Assembly (NCBI GenBank): GCA_023458755.1
Contig: JAEWYE010000076.1
Coordinates: 124,001 to 188,000, forward strand
Origin: Bacillota bacterium
Lineage (GTDB): Bacteria; Bacillota; Clostridia; Oscillospirales; Acutalibacteraceae
Length of the DNA: 64,000 nucleotides
Direction: 5' to 3'
The notes below the pieces were generated by a model. The model was not told the DNA's origin, did no database searches, and saw only the letters and a program-made list of their open reading frames with translations. Positions 17,178 to 25,142 of the stretch are shown here, in pieces. A program made the translations under genes and the position numbers. Position 1 is the first letter of the stretch; each line of letters begins with the position of its first letter.

Positions 17178-17281
17178 TATAGTCAGTTCATCTGAAAACA
17201 AGACCAATCTACAAGCGTAAAATCCATATATCAAAGATTTTGCGCTTGTTTCTTGGATGTTTTCTAAAGTTAACGGACTAA
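17178..17281. mobile_element. MITE-like palindromic repeat, copy B (about 104 bp)
   Basis: Left end TATAGTCAGTTCATCTGAAAAC and right end GTTTTCTAAAGTTAACGGACTA (17259-17280) form imperfect inverted termini. An internal perfect-arm hairpin (CAAGCGTAAAATC near 17212 with GATTTTGCGCTTG near 17236) is absent from copy A. Outside it, copy B matches copy A in inverted orientation (TTTCTTGGATG, AAGTTAAC). It sits between azlC and leuB, 19 bp before the azlC start. Confidence 0.6.
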
Positions 17282-17308
17282 AAGGCTGTGCGAAGCGAGT
17301 AGGCATAA

Positions 17309-17338
17309 AAAGAGGGGTCGCGGTTCGCAATCCCTCTT
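17309..17338 (-). terminator. Terminator of the leuA-leuB operon
   Basis: On the minus strand AAGAGGGATTGCG and CGCGACCCCTCTT form a stem, followed by TTTTTATG. It lies 46 bp after leuB. Confidence 0.8.
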
Positions 17339-17383
17339 TCGTCTGTATTCTCTATGTTACATTATAAACGAAACGACTGTTTT

Positions 17384-18457
17384 TTACAACAATTCGCAGA
17401 CAAGATCGCCCATTTTCTCGCAAGTGACTTTGGTTGTGCCTTCGGTGTAAATATCGACCGTGCGGTAGGTTTCCAGTACCTTTGCCACCGCATTCTCAAT
17501 TGCTTTGGCTGCCGCGGGCTGGTCAAGCGAGTATTTGAGCATCATAGCGGCGGATAGAATCGTCGCAAGAGGATTGGCAACACCCAAACCCGCGATATCC
17601 GGCGCGGAACCGTGAATCGGCTCGAACAGGCCGCTCTTGCCCTCACTCAAACTGGCGGAAGCAAGCATACCGATAGAGCCGCTGATCATGGACGCTTCGT
17701 CAGAAAGAATATCGCCGAAAATATTGGAAGTCACAATAACATCAAACTGCTTTGGATTGCGGACAAGCTGCATCGCGCAGTTATCCACGTACATATAGGA
17801 AAGCTCAACATCCGGGAATTCCTCTTCGCCGATACGGGTAACCGTTGCGCGCCACAGGCGGGAGGATTCAAGGACGTTCGCCTTATCGACACTGCACAGC
17901 TTACCGCTGCGCTTTTGTGCCATTTGGAAGCCCACACGGGCAATACGCTCAATTTCGGGCACGGTATACATTTCAGTATCAAAGGCGGCTTCAAAGCCGT
18001 TTACGGTCTTGCGGCCGCGCTCACCAAAGTAAATGCCACCGGTCAGCTCACGCACGATTAGAATGTCGAGTGATTCGCCGATGATATCCTGTCGGAGCGG
18101 AGAGGATGCGCGGAGCGGCTCAAAAATAACTGCCGGGCGCAGGTTCGCAAACAGTCCCAAAGCGCCGCGAATGCCCAAAAGACCGGCTTCCGGTCTTAAA
18201 TTGCCGGGCTGGGTATCCCATTTTGGCCCGCCGACCGCACCAAGAAGGGTGGAATCTGCCGCCTTGCATTTATCAACGGTTTCCTGCGGCAGCGGTACAC
18301 CGGTCGCGTCAATGGCCACGCCGCCAAGAAGCGCTTCATTATAGTTGATTTTAAAATCAAACTTTTGAGCGGTTTTGTTCAGCACTTTTACTGCCTGATT
18401 CACGATTTCCGGTCCGATTCCGTCGCCCTTCAGCAAAACGATGTTATATTCTTTCAT
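17384..18457 (-). CDS. leuB: 3-isopropylmalate dehydrogenase
   Basis: NAD-dependent oxidative decarboxylation of 3-isopropylmalate in leucine synthesis; 357 residues. N-terminal GDGIGPEIV; substrate-binding Arg segments (LLGIRGALGLFANLRPA, RELTGGIYFGERG); and the Mg/NAD region (SNIFGDILSDEASMISGSIGMLASASL, FEPIHGSAPDIAG) are all present. The ATG at 18457 has AGGTG 7 nt upstream. It is 154 bp after leuA and probably under the same T-box. leuC and leuD are not in the window. Confidence 0.97.
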   Translation of the reverse strand: MKEYNIVLLKGDGIGPEIVNQAVKVLNKTAQKFDFKINYNEALLGGVAIDATGVPLPQETVDKCKAADSTLLGAVGGPKWDTQPGNLRPEAGLLGIRGALGLFANLRPAVIFEPLRASSPLRQDIIGESLDILIVRELTGGIYFGERGRKTVNGFEAAFDTEMYTVPEIERIARVGFQMAQKRSGKLCSVDKANVLESSRLWRATVTRIGEEEFPDVELSYMYVDNCAMQLVRNPKQFDVIVTSNIFGDILSDEASMISGSIGMLASASLSEGKSGLFEPIHGSAPDIAGLGVANPLATILSAAMMLKYSLDQPAAAKAIENAVAKVLETYRTVDIYTEGTTKVTCEKMGDLVCELL

Positions 18458-18496
18458 TTCAAACACCTAGCTTTCTTTTTTATACTAAATAATTTC

Positions 18497-18565
18497 TTAA
18501 AGATTCGTATTATTTCTTTCAGCTTTGCAACTCCATGATGTTGGTATGACGTACCTTGTTTTCAT
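18497..18565 (-). CDS. Possible 22-codon small ORF between leuA and leuB
   Basis: GAGGAG lies 7 nt before an ATG at 18565, and the frame runs 22 codons to TAA at 18497. The peptide (starting MKTRYVIPTSW) has no leucine-codon run and resembles nothing known to me. It may be a chance ORF or a translational relay across the 154-bp gap. Confidence 0.25.
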   Translation of the reverse strand: MKTRYVIPTSWSCKAERNNTNL

Positions 18566-18611
18566 TGATTTCTCCTCATACCGGCAAGCGGCACCTGATT
18601 TTCACGCTCGC

Positions 18612-20300
18612 TTATGCATCCTTTTTGGAACGGTTGATAGCACAGATCACGCCTTTAATGGACGCTAAGCTGATGTTTCCGTCCAGACCGACACCGAAAA
18701 TGGTTTGATTGTCCGGTGCGGTGAGCTGAATATAAGAAAGTGCTTTGGAGTCGGCGCCTTTTGTTACCGCATGTTCATGATAAGACACAAAGCTATAATC
18801 TGTAATGCCTACTGTCTGAATCGCGTTAAAGAATGCGTCGATTGGGCCGTTGCCCTTGCCGCTGATGGCGTGATCTTCGTGTTTGAAGCGCAGAACACCG
18901 TCAAACTGCACCACCGTTTCGTTCTCGGTATCGTTCTCCTCGTGGAGTTTGTAGCTTTTGAGATTATACGGGTATTTTACCTCGAGATATTCCTGCTTGA
19001 ACAGATCAAAAATCTCCGGCGGCTGGAGCTCCCTGCCCGCATGGTCACAGGCGGCTTTTACGACTGCACCGAACTCGGGGTGCATCTCCTTCGGGAGGCA
19101 ATAGCCGAAATTGTGCTGCATGACGAACGCCGCGCCGCCCTTTCCGGACTGGCTGTTGATACGGATGATCGGTTCATATTCCCTGCCCACATCGGCCGGG
19201 TCAATCGGCAGATACGGTACTTCCCAATACTGGGTGCCGCTCTTTGCCATGTAGTCCACGCCTTTTTTAATTGCATCCTGATGCGAACCGGAAAACGCGG
19301 TGAACACCAGTTCACCCGCATACGGGTGGCGCTCATGCACCTTCATTTTGGTGCACTGCTCATAAATATCCTTGATTCTATTTATTTGTGAGAAATCCAG
19401 CATCGGGTCAACGCCCTGCGTATACATGTTCATGGCGACGACCATGATATCCGCGTTGCCGGTGCGCTCTCCGTTGCCAAAAATGGTGCCCTCTACACGT
19501 TCTGCACCCGCCAGAATACCGAGCTCGGTAGCGGCGGTCGCGGTGCCCCTGTCGTTGTGAGGGTGCAGACTGATAATCGCGGATTCGCGGTTCTTCAAAT
19601 GGCGGCAGAAATACTCAATCTGGTCGGCATGGCGGTTTGGTGTGCTGTTTTCTACTGTATTCGGTAAATTGAGGATTACCTTGTTTTCCGGTGTAGCGTC
19701 CAGCGCCTCCATGACCTTTTCACAAACCAGCACAGCGTTATCCATTTCGGTTGCAGAAAAGCTTTCCGGCGAATATTCGTAGCGAATGTTGATTCCGCTG
19801 CGCGCGACTTCTTCATCGGTGAGCTGCTTTACCAGCTTTGCACCATCCACGGCGATATCAATGACACCCTGCATATCGGTATGGAATACCACCTTGCGCT
19901 GAAGGGTGGATGTGGAATTATAAAAATGCACAATGACATTCTTCGCGCCCTTGATGGCTTCAAAGGTCTTTTTGATCAAATGCTCCCTTGCCTGTACGAG
20001 CACCTGAATGGTAACGTCATCGGGAATGAGGTTCTTTTCAATGAGCGTGCGCAGAATTTCATATTCTGTTTCGGATGCCGAGGGGAATCCGACTTCAATC
20101 TCTTTAAACCCTATATCGACTAATGTCTGAAAGAAAAGCAGTTTTTCTTCCAAATTCATGGGGTCAACCAAAGACTGGTTGCCATCCCTTAAATCGACAC
20201 TGCACCAGACCGGCGCTTTTTCGATTACCTTCTCCGGCCACTGGCGGTCCGGCAAACTGACCGGCTGAAACGGGATATACTTCTTGCAACCTTGATACAT
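18612..20300 (-). CDS. leuA: 2-isopropylmalate synthase (long form)
   Basis: Condenses acetyl-CoA with 2-oxoisovalerate, the first step of leucine synthesis. 562 residues from the ATG at 20300 (AAGGAG 9 nt upstream). Catalytic domain: WCSVDLRDGNQSLVDPM (metal-binding Asp and Arg) and the HPHNDRGTATA metal-binding His pair; long-form subfamily with a C-terminal leucine-binding regulatory domain (about residues 440-562). Such enzymes are usually feedback-inhibited by leucine. A T-box leader in front adds tRNA-Leu-dependent control. Confidence 0.97.
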   Translation of the reverse strand: MYQGCKKYIPFQPVSLPDRQWPEKVIEKAPVWCSVDLRDGNQSLVDPMNLEEKLLFFQTLVDIGFKEIEVGFPSASETEYEILRTLIEKNLIPDDVTIQVLVQAREHLIKKTFEAIKGAKNVIVHFYNSTSTLQRKVVFHTDMQGVIDIAVDGAKLVKQLTDEEVARSGINIRYEYSPESFSATEMDNAVLVCEKVMEALDATPENKVILNLPNTVENSTPNRHADQIEYFCRHLKNRESAIISLHPHNDRGTATAATELGILAGAERVEGTIFGNGERTGNADIMVVAMNMYTQGVDPMLDFSQINRIKDIYEQCTKMKVHERHPYAGELVFTAFSGSHQDAIKKGVDYMAKSGTQYWEVPYLPIDPADVGREYEPIIRINSQSGKGGAAFVMQHNFGYCLPKEMHPEFGAVVKAACDHAGRELQPPEIFDLFKQEYLEVKYPYNLKSYKLHEENDTENETVVQFDGVLRFKHEDHAISGKGNGPIDAFFNAIQTVGITDYSFVSYHEHAVTKGADSKALSYIQLTAPDNQTIFGVGLDGNISLASIKGVICAINRSKKDA

Positions 20301-20379
20301 ACGTGACAACTCCTTTGAAAAATGTTGTTCTGTTTGTTCTGCGTCCAGCGCACATTCTTCCAACAAGGGGCGGACAAAC

Positions 20380-20664
20380 AAAAAAAAGCCCCGAACGTAA
20401 AAACTACGTTCGGGGCGAATATAACTTATCCGCGGTACCACCCTAATTCGGCCGCAAAAGCAGCCCTCTGCAAGCCTCAAACAAGGCTCAGGCCTTTAAC
20501 GCTGCCGCTGCGTCCGGCTCTAACGCCCAAATGGGCATCAAACCGGCAACTCCGGGATGAGCTATACACAAAGGGGCAAACCCCGGCTTTCACCAACCGC
20601 CGGTTCTCTTTCCGTTTGACCGAATGTCTTTTTCCCTTCACTGTCTTTGTGGTAATATTAACTT
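20380..20664 (-). promoter_or_regulatory. T-box riboswitch (probable tRNA-Leu) controlling leuA-leuB
   Basis: On the minus strand the signature AGGGTGGTACCGCGG is at 20444-20430, followed by a terminator of two 12-base arms (20405-20416 and 20388-20399) and a T-run (20387-20380). A long structured leader starts near 20664. In stem I, GCTCATCCCGGAGTTG offers CTC (20561-20559) as candidate Leu specifier. The signature can pair with the uncharged tRNA 3' end and disrupt the terminator. The downstream leucine genes agree with the specifier. Confidence 0.92.
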
Positions 20665-20670
20665 TCTTTT

Positions 20671-20700
20671 ATTATATGCATGGTCAAAGCCGTTTGTCAA
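20671..20700 (-). promoter_or_regulatory. Promoter of the T-box-leuA-leuB operon
   Basis: Minus-strand TTGACA (20700-20695), 18-bp spacer, TATAAT (20676-20671). The -35 box overlaps the stop codon region of the phosphatase gene. Confidence 0.85.
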
Positions 20701-21389
20701 GTATCTTTTTTCCCGTATGCGCGGTTTGCGGCCTCACGCGCCAAATCGATTACGGTATGATCCGCGGTTTCCTCCTGCTGTGCCGGTATGGTCGCAAACA
20801 CTTCCGCAACCATAGAACGCATCCACAGGCCTGGTGTGATACGCAGGGAATAGCCGCAGCCGTTCTCCACCATCCAGTCATAAAAATTCGCCTTTGGGAT
20901 TCCGTATGCCGACAGAATGGTCATAATGGTGCCTCCGTGTGCCACAACTACTGCCGATGTTGTGCCGGAGCGCATCATATCTTCCACCAGCTTTTCAAAT
21001 GCAAAACACACGCGCTGCATAAACACCGCTCCGCTTTCCCCATTCGGAGGTGTCGCGGAAGTACCGTTCTCTACCCAGCGAGCGAAATCCGGGTTCTCTT
21101 CCAGTTCCTGTGCGGTTTTCCCTTCCCAGTCACCGAAATCACACTCTCGAAAGCCTTCGATAACAACCGGCTGCACATGCGGATACAGAATTTTCATAGT
21201 CTGCACACAGCGTGTCAAGGGACTTGTATAATAAGCCTGCGCGGTGGGGTAATCATGTTTTACCCGAAGTTCGCGCAAATGTTCTGCGCCCTGCGGCGCA
21301 AGCGGTGAATCGGTAGAGCCGATGTACTGGCCGAGCAGATTGCCCTGCGTCACACCGTGCCGAATGAGATGAATGGTATAGGATTTCAT
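20697..21389 (-). CDS. Histidine phosphatase family protein
   Basis: 230-residue phosphoglycerate-mutase-like phosphatase. The catalytic LIRHGVTQGN (His11) is at the N-terminus, ECDFGDWEGKTAQE in the middle, and the second histidine in VVAHGGTIMTIL near residue 155. AAGGAG 8 nt before the ATG. Substrate unknown: candidates are alpha-ribazole phosphate (CobC-like), sugar phosphates or phosphoglycerate. Not obviously in a cobalamin operon here. Confidence 0.9.
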   Translation of the reverse strand: MKSYTIHLIRHGVTQGNLLGQYIGSTDSPLAPQGAEHLRELRVKHDYPTAQAYYTSPLTRCVQTMKILYPHVQPVVIEGFRECDFGDWEGKTAQELEENPDFARWVENGTSATPPNGESGAVFMQRVCFAFEKLVEDMMRSGTTSAVVVAHGGTIMTILSAYGIPKANFYDWMVENGCGYSLRITPGLWMRSMVAEVFATIPAQQEETADHTVIDLAREAANRAYGKKDT

Positions 21390-21409
21390 GATATATACTC
21401 CTTTTTTGT

Positions 21410-21428
21410 GCTATATACGATATATAGC
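21410..21428. promoter_or_regulatory. Palindrome between phosphatase and XRE genes
   Basis: GCTATATA, 3-nt centre CGA, TATATAGC: perfect 8-bp arms about 80 bp upstream of the XRE start and 20 bp upstream of the phosphatase start. Candidate operator for the adjacent regulator. Confidence 0.45.
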
Positions 21429-21506
21429 GGTTTACAAAGCGTTGTATTTGTTATATACTTTACAATATGTTAAGTTTATGCAATATTCGACGGGGGTTTG
21501 CCAAAA

Positions 21507-22211
21507 ATGAACAGTAATTTCCCAAGAATCATAACATTATTGCGGAAAGAACGCGGATTAAGTCAAAAGAAAGCGGCAGAGGCATTGGATGTTTCACAGG
21601 CTTTGCTTTCTCATTACGAAAAGGGAATACGTGAATGCGGACTGGACTTTGTGGTAAAAGCCGCGGACTTTTATGAGGTTTCGTGTGACTATCTGCTTGG
21701 CAGAACACCGCACCGCAACGGCGCAACCCTTACGGTGGAAGATATTCCGGAGCCGGATGCCGCGGGCAAGGAAAATGTTATGAAAGGCAGCCTGCTGCCA
21801 ACTTTGAATAAAAAGCTCATTGCAAACTCGCTGAACATTGTTTACAGTATTTTGCAGAAGTGCAACAACAAAGGTCTTACAGCGGAAATATCCGCCTATT
21901 TGACGCTTGCCGTTTATAAAGTATTCCGCACTCTTTATTCCGCGAACTCCAAAAATCCGGAAGGCATGTTTGCGGCACCTGTTAAAACGCATAACGGTCT
22001 GGCCGGAGCGGCTCAATGCATTGCGGAAGCAAACGCGCAGTGCATTGCGGGCGGTGACGACGCAGGCGATTTGGAAGGTCTCGCGAAAGAAGACGTGCCG
22101 ACTCTGTCCCCTGAACTCATCGCAGAAGAATACCCGTTGTTTGCCACTTCGCTTTTTAACTTGATTCAAAGCGCGGAAGGCCGCATGGGAATTAAAAAGG
22201 CAGGCAAATAA
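21507..22211 (+). CDS. XRE-family transcriptional regulator with C-terminal effector region
   Basis: 234 residues: HTH_3 domain at about 5-60 (ITLLRKERGLSQKKAAEALDVSQALLSHYEKGIRECGLDFVVKAADFYEVSCDYLLGRT), then an alpha-helical region of unknown type. The ATG at 21507 is chosen over an in-frame TTG at 21498 because the G5 ribosome site ends 1 nt before that TTG. Divergent from the phosphatase gene, with a palindrome between. Related HTH proteins are common in this group of Clostridia; target unknown. Confidence 0.85.
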   Translation: MNSNFPRIITLLRKERGLSQKKAAEALDVSQALLSHYEKGIRECGLDFVVKAADFYEVSCDYLLGRTPHRNGATLTVEDIPEPDAAGKENVMKGSLLPTLNKKLIANSLNIVYSILQKCNNKGLTAEISAYLTLAVYKVFRTLYSANSKNPEGMFAAPVKTHNGLAGAAQCIAEANAQCIAGGDDAGDLEGLAKEDVPTLSPELIAEEYPLFATSLFNLIQSAEGRMGIKKAGK

Positions 22212-22273
22212 GTTCCGTTTGAGCTTTACATATTATAACATAATCGTTTGAATTTGCAAATATCGCATGTGGC

Positions 22274-22330
22274 AAGGCAGATTCCAAACTCTCTCCCTTT
22301 TGTTGGAGGAAGTTTGGAATCTGCCTTTTT
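22274..22330 (+). terminator. Strong terminator after XRE gene
   Basis: 17-bp stem AAGGCAGATTCCAAACT (22274-22290) with its complement at 22311-22327, followed by T's. Confidence 0.88.
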
Positions 22331-22417
22331 ATGCGACAGGAAAAATATAGAGCAATATCCATCCCTCACAGCAGCCGGCGGGTTTTCTTCTGCTATGATA
22401 AAACACTTAAAAACTTA

Positions 22418-22452
22418 TTGACAAACAATATTATACGTCATATAATATTGTT
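22418..22452 (+). promoter_or_regulatory. Consensus promoter overlapped by a 12-bp-arm palindrome (PadR operator candidate)
   Basis: TTGACA (22418-22423), 17-bp spacer, TATAAT (22441-22446): a perfect consensus sigma-A promoter. AACAATATTATA (22424-22435) and its exact complement TATAATATTGTT (22441-22452) form a palindrome covering spacer and -10 box. The next gene is a PadR repressor, so binding here would block its own operon. Confidence 0.82.
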
Positions 22453-22558
22453 GAGTTAAAAATTTCAGGGATAAATTTAACAATATCAGTGACAAAAAGT
22501 TTATCTGTATATAAATATCGGATATGAATTTTTTGTTGAGCAAAAGGGCGGTGAATTC

Positions 22559-22885
22559 ATGGTTTTTCAATTGGGGTCGGCGCTTTTAGATGCCTGCGTA
22601 CTGGCGGTTTTATCGCAGGAAGATACGTATGGCTATGTGCTTACCCAACGGATACAAAGTATTATGGATGTATCGGAATCTTCCCTTTACCCTGTGCTGC
22701 GAAGGCTGCAAAAGGATAATTGTCTAACCGCATATGACCAGCCTTATCAGGGACGAAACCGACGGTATTACTCCATTACTCAGGAAGGCAAAGACAGGCT
22801 GAATGAATACTGCAGTGATTGGCTGACGTATAAACAGAAAGTGGATCAAATTCTATTGAGGGGTGTGGCAGATGAACAGGGATGA
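22559..22885 (+). CDS. PadR family transcriptional regulator
   Basis: 108-residue winged-helix PadR repressor: LLDACVLAVLSQEDTYGYVLTQRI and SSLYPVLRRLQKDNCLTAY...NRRYYSITQEGKDRLNEY are diagnostic. It is first of a three-gene operon (PadR, DUF1700, DUF4097) with overlapping ORFs and an operator-like palindrome in the promoter. In Firmicutes this module responds to cell-envelope stress; the trigger here is not known. Confidence 0.94.
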   Translation: MVFQLGSALLDACVLAVLSQEDTYGYVLTQRIQSIMDVSESSLYPVLRRLQKDNCLTAYDQPYQGRNRRYYSITQEGKDRLNEYCSDWLTYKQKVDQILLRGVADEQG

Positions 22886-23453
22886 TTTTCTTTCAAAACT
22901 TCGAAAACAATTAGCGCATCTTCCGCAGGAAGAAATCGACAGTGCCGTTTCTTATTATGCGGAATATTTAGATGACGCGGGTGCGGAGAATGATGCCGCA
23001 GCAATTGAAAAATTGGGGAATCCGCGTCAGATTGCTTCGCAGATTGTCGCCGAATATGCGGTTCGCGACATGCAGACCGCTCCGTCCGCAAAAAAAGGAC
23101 TCGCTACCGTATGGGCAGTACTGTTGGCGGTATTTGCCTCTCCGATTGCGGTTCCAGTTGCGCTGGCGCTTGCCTTGGTTGCATTTGCACTGGTGCTCGT
23201 CGTATTTGCTTTGCTTTTTTCTCTTGCGGCAGTGGCGGTTAGTTTTACAGTGTCCGGCCTCGCATGTGTACTGGTCGGTATCTGTGTCATCGCGCAGAAC
23301 CCGACGATTACTCTTTTTTACGTGGGCTGTGGATTATTCCTGCTGGGGGCAGGAGTAATGCTCTGCCTTGCGGTCGTCAACCTAAGTAAAAAAGGCTTCG
23401 GCGGAATTGCCAGTATGATCAGCAAATACCTGCCAAGGAGGGACGCACAATGA
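22872..23453 (+). CDS. DUF1700 (HAAS domain) membrane protein
   Basis: 193 residues. The N-terminal HAAS-type helical domain (FLSKLRKQLAHLPQEEIDSAVSYYAEYLDDAG...IEKLGNPRQIASQI, about 4-55) is followed by long hydrophobic helices (about 78-130 and 135-175). The ATG lies 14 bp inside the PadR gene and its stop overlaps the next start (ATGA). Family members partner with PadR regulators and DUF4097 proteins at the membrane. Confidence 0.9.
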   Translation: MNRDDFLSKLRKQLAHLPQEEIDSAVSYYAEYLDDAGAENDAAAIEKLGNPRQIASQIVAEYAVRDMQTAPSAKKGLATVWAVLLAVFASPIAVPVALALALVAFALVLVVFALLFSLAAVAVSFTVSGLACVLVGICVIAQNPTITLFYVGCGLFLLGAGVMLCLAVVNLSKKGFGGIASMISKYLPRRDAQ

Positions 23454-24538
23454 ACAGCCGAAAACATACCGTACAAGTAATTGCCGGAAGTGCAATGGCA
23501 CTGGGACTGATTTTAGGTATACTTGGATATTTTTGTGGAGGTGCGAAAACAGTGAACATAGACCGTAACGGATTTCATATTGCCAACGGTGAGCTGCATA
23601 CCCTGAAAGATTTAAACTTGGAGTCGTTTGAATCCATAAACCTGGATACAAAAAACTTTGAGGTTGAGTTTGTGCAATCTGAACACTACGGGATTGAAAT
23701 CAATTATTACAATAGTTGCAATCCCACCTATTCCGTGGAAAACGGTACCCTAAAGGCTTCGGACGGGGAAAAGGATTCGTTTTTCAGCCTGAATTTCGGT
23801 ATTCTTTGGCATCCGAACACACTGAAGGTGTATTTACCCCAAAATGTATCGCTGAAGGATATTACCATAAAAAACGCAAGCGGCAATATAGATATCAGCA
23901 ATTTTTCCGCTCAGTCCACCAATATTCAATTGTCTTCCGGAAATTTGACCATGCGCGATGCTTCCAGCAATACTCTGATTGCTGCCTTGAGCAGCGGAAA
24001 TGCAGTGTTCGAAAACATCAATCAGGCACAGGCGGAATCAGAAAGTGTGAAATTGGAATCCAAAAGCGGCTGGATTCGCATTCAAAATTTATCCACTAAG
24101 AATTTTTCGGTAAGCGCCGCATCCGGCAATATTGATTTGAAAAAGCTGACTGCCGCAAAGTTCAGCAGCGACTGCCTAAGCGGAAATACCACCGTTCAAA
24201 ACAGCAGTATCGGCAATTCGGATTTCGGAAGCCGTTCCGGCAATATCACTGCGGAGGATATAGCCACCAACAGCTTAACCGCCAAATGCAGCAGCGGTTC
24301 CATCAACTTAAAAGGCGCTTTGAAAGGCAAAACCAATTTGGATGCAAGCTCCGGTAACGTTAATTTTTCAACATCAATTTCGGAAGACCAATACAGTTAT
24401 GGATTGTCCGCGTTATCCGGCAATATCCGCGTAAACGGTGACAGCAATGCGAGCCATACAAAACTAAACAGCGGTGCCGCCAACGAATTGATTATCAATA
24501 CCAAAAGCGGCAACATTCATGCAGACTTCCAAAAATAG
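23450..24538 (+). CDS. DUF4097 family beta-strand repeat protein
   Basis: 362 residues: N-terminal signal anchor (about 8-28), then a repetitive beta-helix with SGNI/SGN motifs every 18-25 residues (ASGNIDIS, SSGNLTM, SSGNAVF, SGWIRIQ, ASGNIDLK, SRSGNITA, SSGSINLK, SSGNVNF, LSGNIRV, SGNIHAD). The passenger probably lies outside the membrane. Like LiaG-type proteins it is encoded with envelope-stress modules. It overlaps DUF1700 by 4 bp and is last in the operon. Confidence 0.9.
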   Translation: MNSRKHTVQVIAGSAMALGLILGILGYFCGGAKTVNIDRNGFHIANGELHTLKDLNLESFESINLDTKNFEVEFVQSEHYGIEINYYNSCNPTYSVENGTLKASDGEKDSFFSLNFGILWHPNTLKVYLPQNVSLKDITIKNASGNIDISNFSAQSTNIQLSSGNLTMRDASSNTLIAALSSGNAVFENINQAQAESESVKLESKSGWIRIQNLSTKNFSVSAASGNIDLKKLTAAKFSSDCLSGNTTVQNSSIGNSDFGSRSGNITAEDIATNSLTAKCSSGSINLKGALKGKTNLDASSGNVNFSTSISEDQYSYGLSALSGNIRVNGDSNASHTKLNSGAANELIINTKSGNIHADFQK

Positions 24539-24583
24539 AACGAAAGGCAGTACAATCCCTTTATTTTTGTAAAACAACATACG

Positions 24584-24619
24584 AAAGGTCATGGTGGGAA
24601 TACCGCCATGACCTTTTTT
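24584..24619 (+). terminator. Terminator of the PadR-DUF1700-DUF4097 operon
   Basis: Stem AAAGGTCATGG (24584-24594) with CCATGACCTTT (24606-24616), then more T's. It lies 45 bp after the DUF4097 gene. Confidence 0.85.
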
Positions 24620-24643
24620 AGTAGATTGGTTCTGTTTGATGAT

Positions 24644-24764
24644 TTATTCAAAAGCATCTAAATCGCTTTGCAACGCATCCATGTACTTGCCCCACGCGAT
24701 TCTGGGAACGGAATTGTCCTTGTTAAACTGTTCTGTCCCATGTATTCAAATCAATAATTTCCAT
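24644..24764 (-). pseudogene. Remnant of a CatA-like (chloramphenicol acetyltransferase family) gene
   Basis: From the ATG at 24764 (GGGAG upstream) the frame reads MEIIDLNTWDR, the usual opening of CatA-like acetyltransferases, then stops. A +1 frame continues directly with FNKDNSVPRIAWGKY, resembling an internal segment of the same family, then a short ending DALQSDLDAFE before TAA. Roughly four fifths of the gene is missing. It follows the small downstream-strand gene by 13 bp, as in an operon. The assignment is from memory of family sequences. Confidence 0.45.
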
Positions 24765-24777
24765 GTTGTGCGCTCCC

Positions 24778-25113
24778 TTAAACCCGAAACTGTGCCAAAG
24801 CATTGTCGACTACTGCCGAAAAACTTTCGGATGCACCCCAATCAAAGCGGAACAATCCTTCGCCGCCTCCGCCGCCGACCGTGTGAACCCTTGTTCTTCC
24901 CGCAAAATCATCCACAACCACAGTAAGCGTCAGTCGGTTTCCGGCACGATAATAATGTTTTTCATAAACAAGAACAACACAGATTCCACCATGTGGTGTC
25001 GGCACAGAATACGAATCAATACATTCGCCGGTGATACTCCCGTCCACAATAGCATGGTGTATCAGATTGACCGTCTCCTGCACGCTAAGAGAACAAAACA
25101 GTGTGTCTCCCAT
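24778..25113 (-). CDS. Small DUF6054-like protein
   Basis: 111 residues from the ATG at 25113 (GGAAGGGAG upstream). The N-terminal half is helical with a His-Ala/Val-Asp segment (ETVNLIHHAIVDGSITGE). The second half has LVYEKHYYRAGNRLTLTVVVDDF and a glycine run followed by GLFRFDWGASESF. The pattern recalls DUF6054 proteins of Firmicutes, function unknown. It precedes the CatA-like remnant and follows the YdcF-type gene by 30 bp. Confidence 0.7.
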   Translation of the reverse strand: MGDTLFCSLSVQETVNLIHHAIVDGSITGECIDSYSVPTPHGGICVVLVYEKHYYRAGNRLTLTVVVDDFAGRTRVHTVGGGGGEGLFRFDWGASESFSAVVDNALAQFRV

Positions 25114-25142
25114 AATAAAAAAACTCCCTTCCAAAATAAGCT

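Larger units (their letters stand above)
22212..22558 (+). other. Intergenic region: terminator, palindromic promoter, PadR leader
   Basis: 347 bp between the XRE and PadR genes. It holds the XRE terminator (22274-22330) and a consensus promoter with a palindrome (22418-22452); the leader from about 22453 to the PadR start is AT-rich with no further feature seen. Confidence 0.7.

Noticed and set aside
20322..21308. 328-codon open frame on the plus strand
   Set aside because: Runs antisense across the T-box leader and the histidine phosphatase gene; explained by codon bias of the opposite strand.
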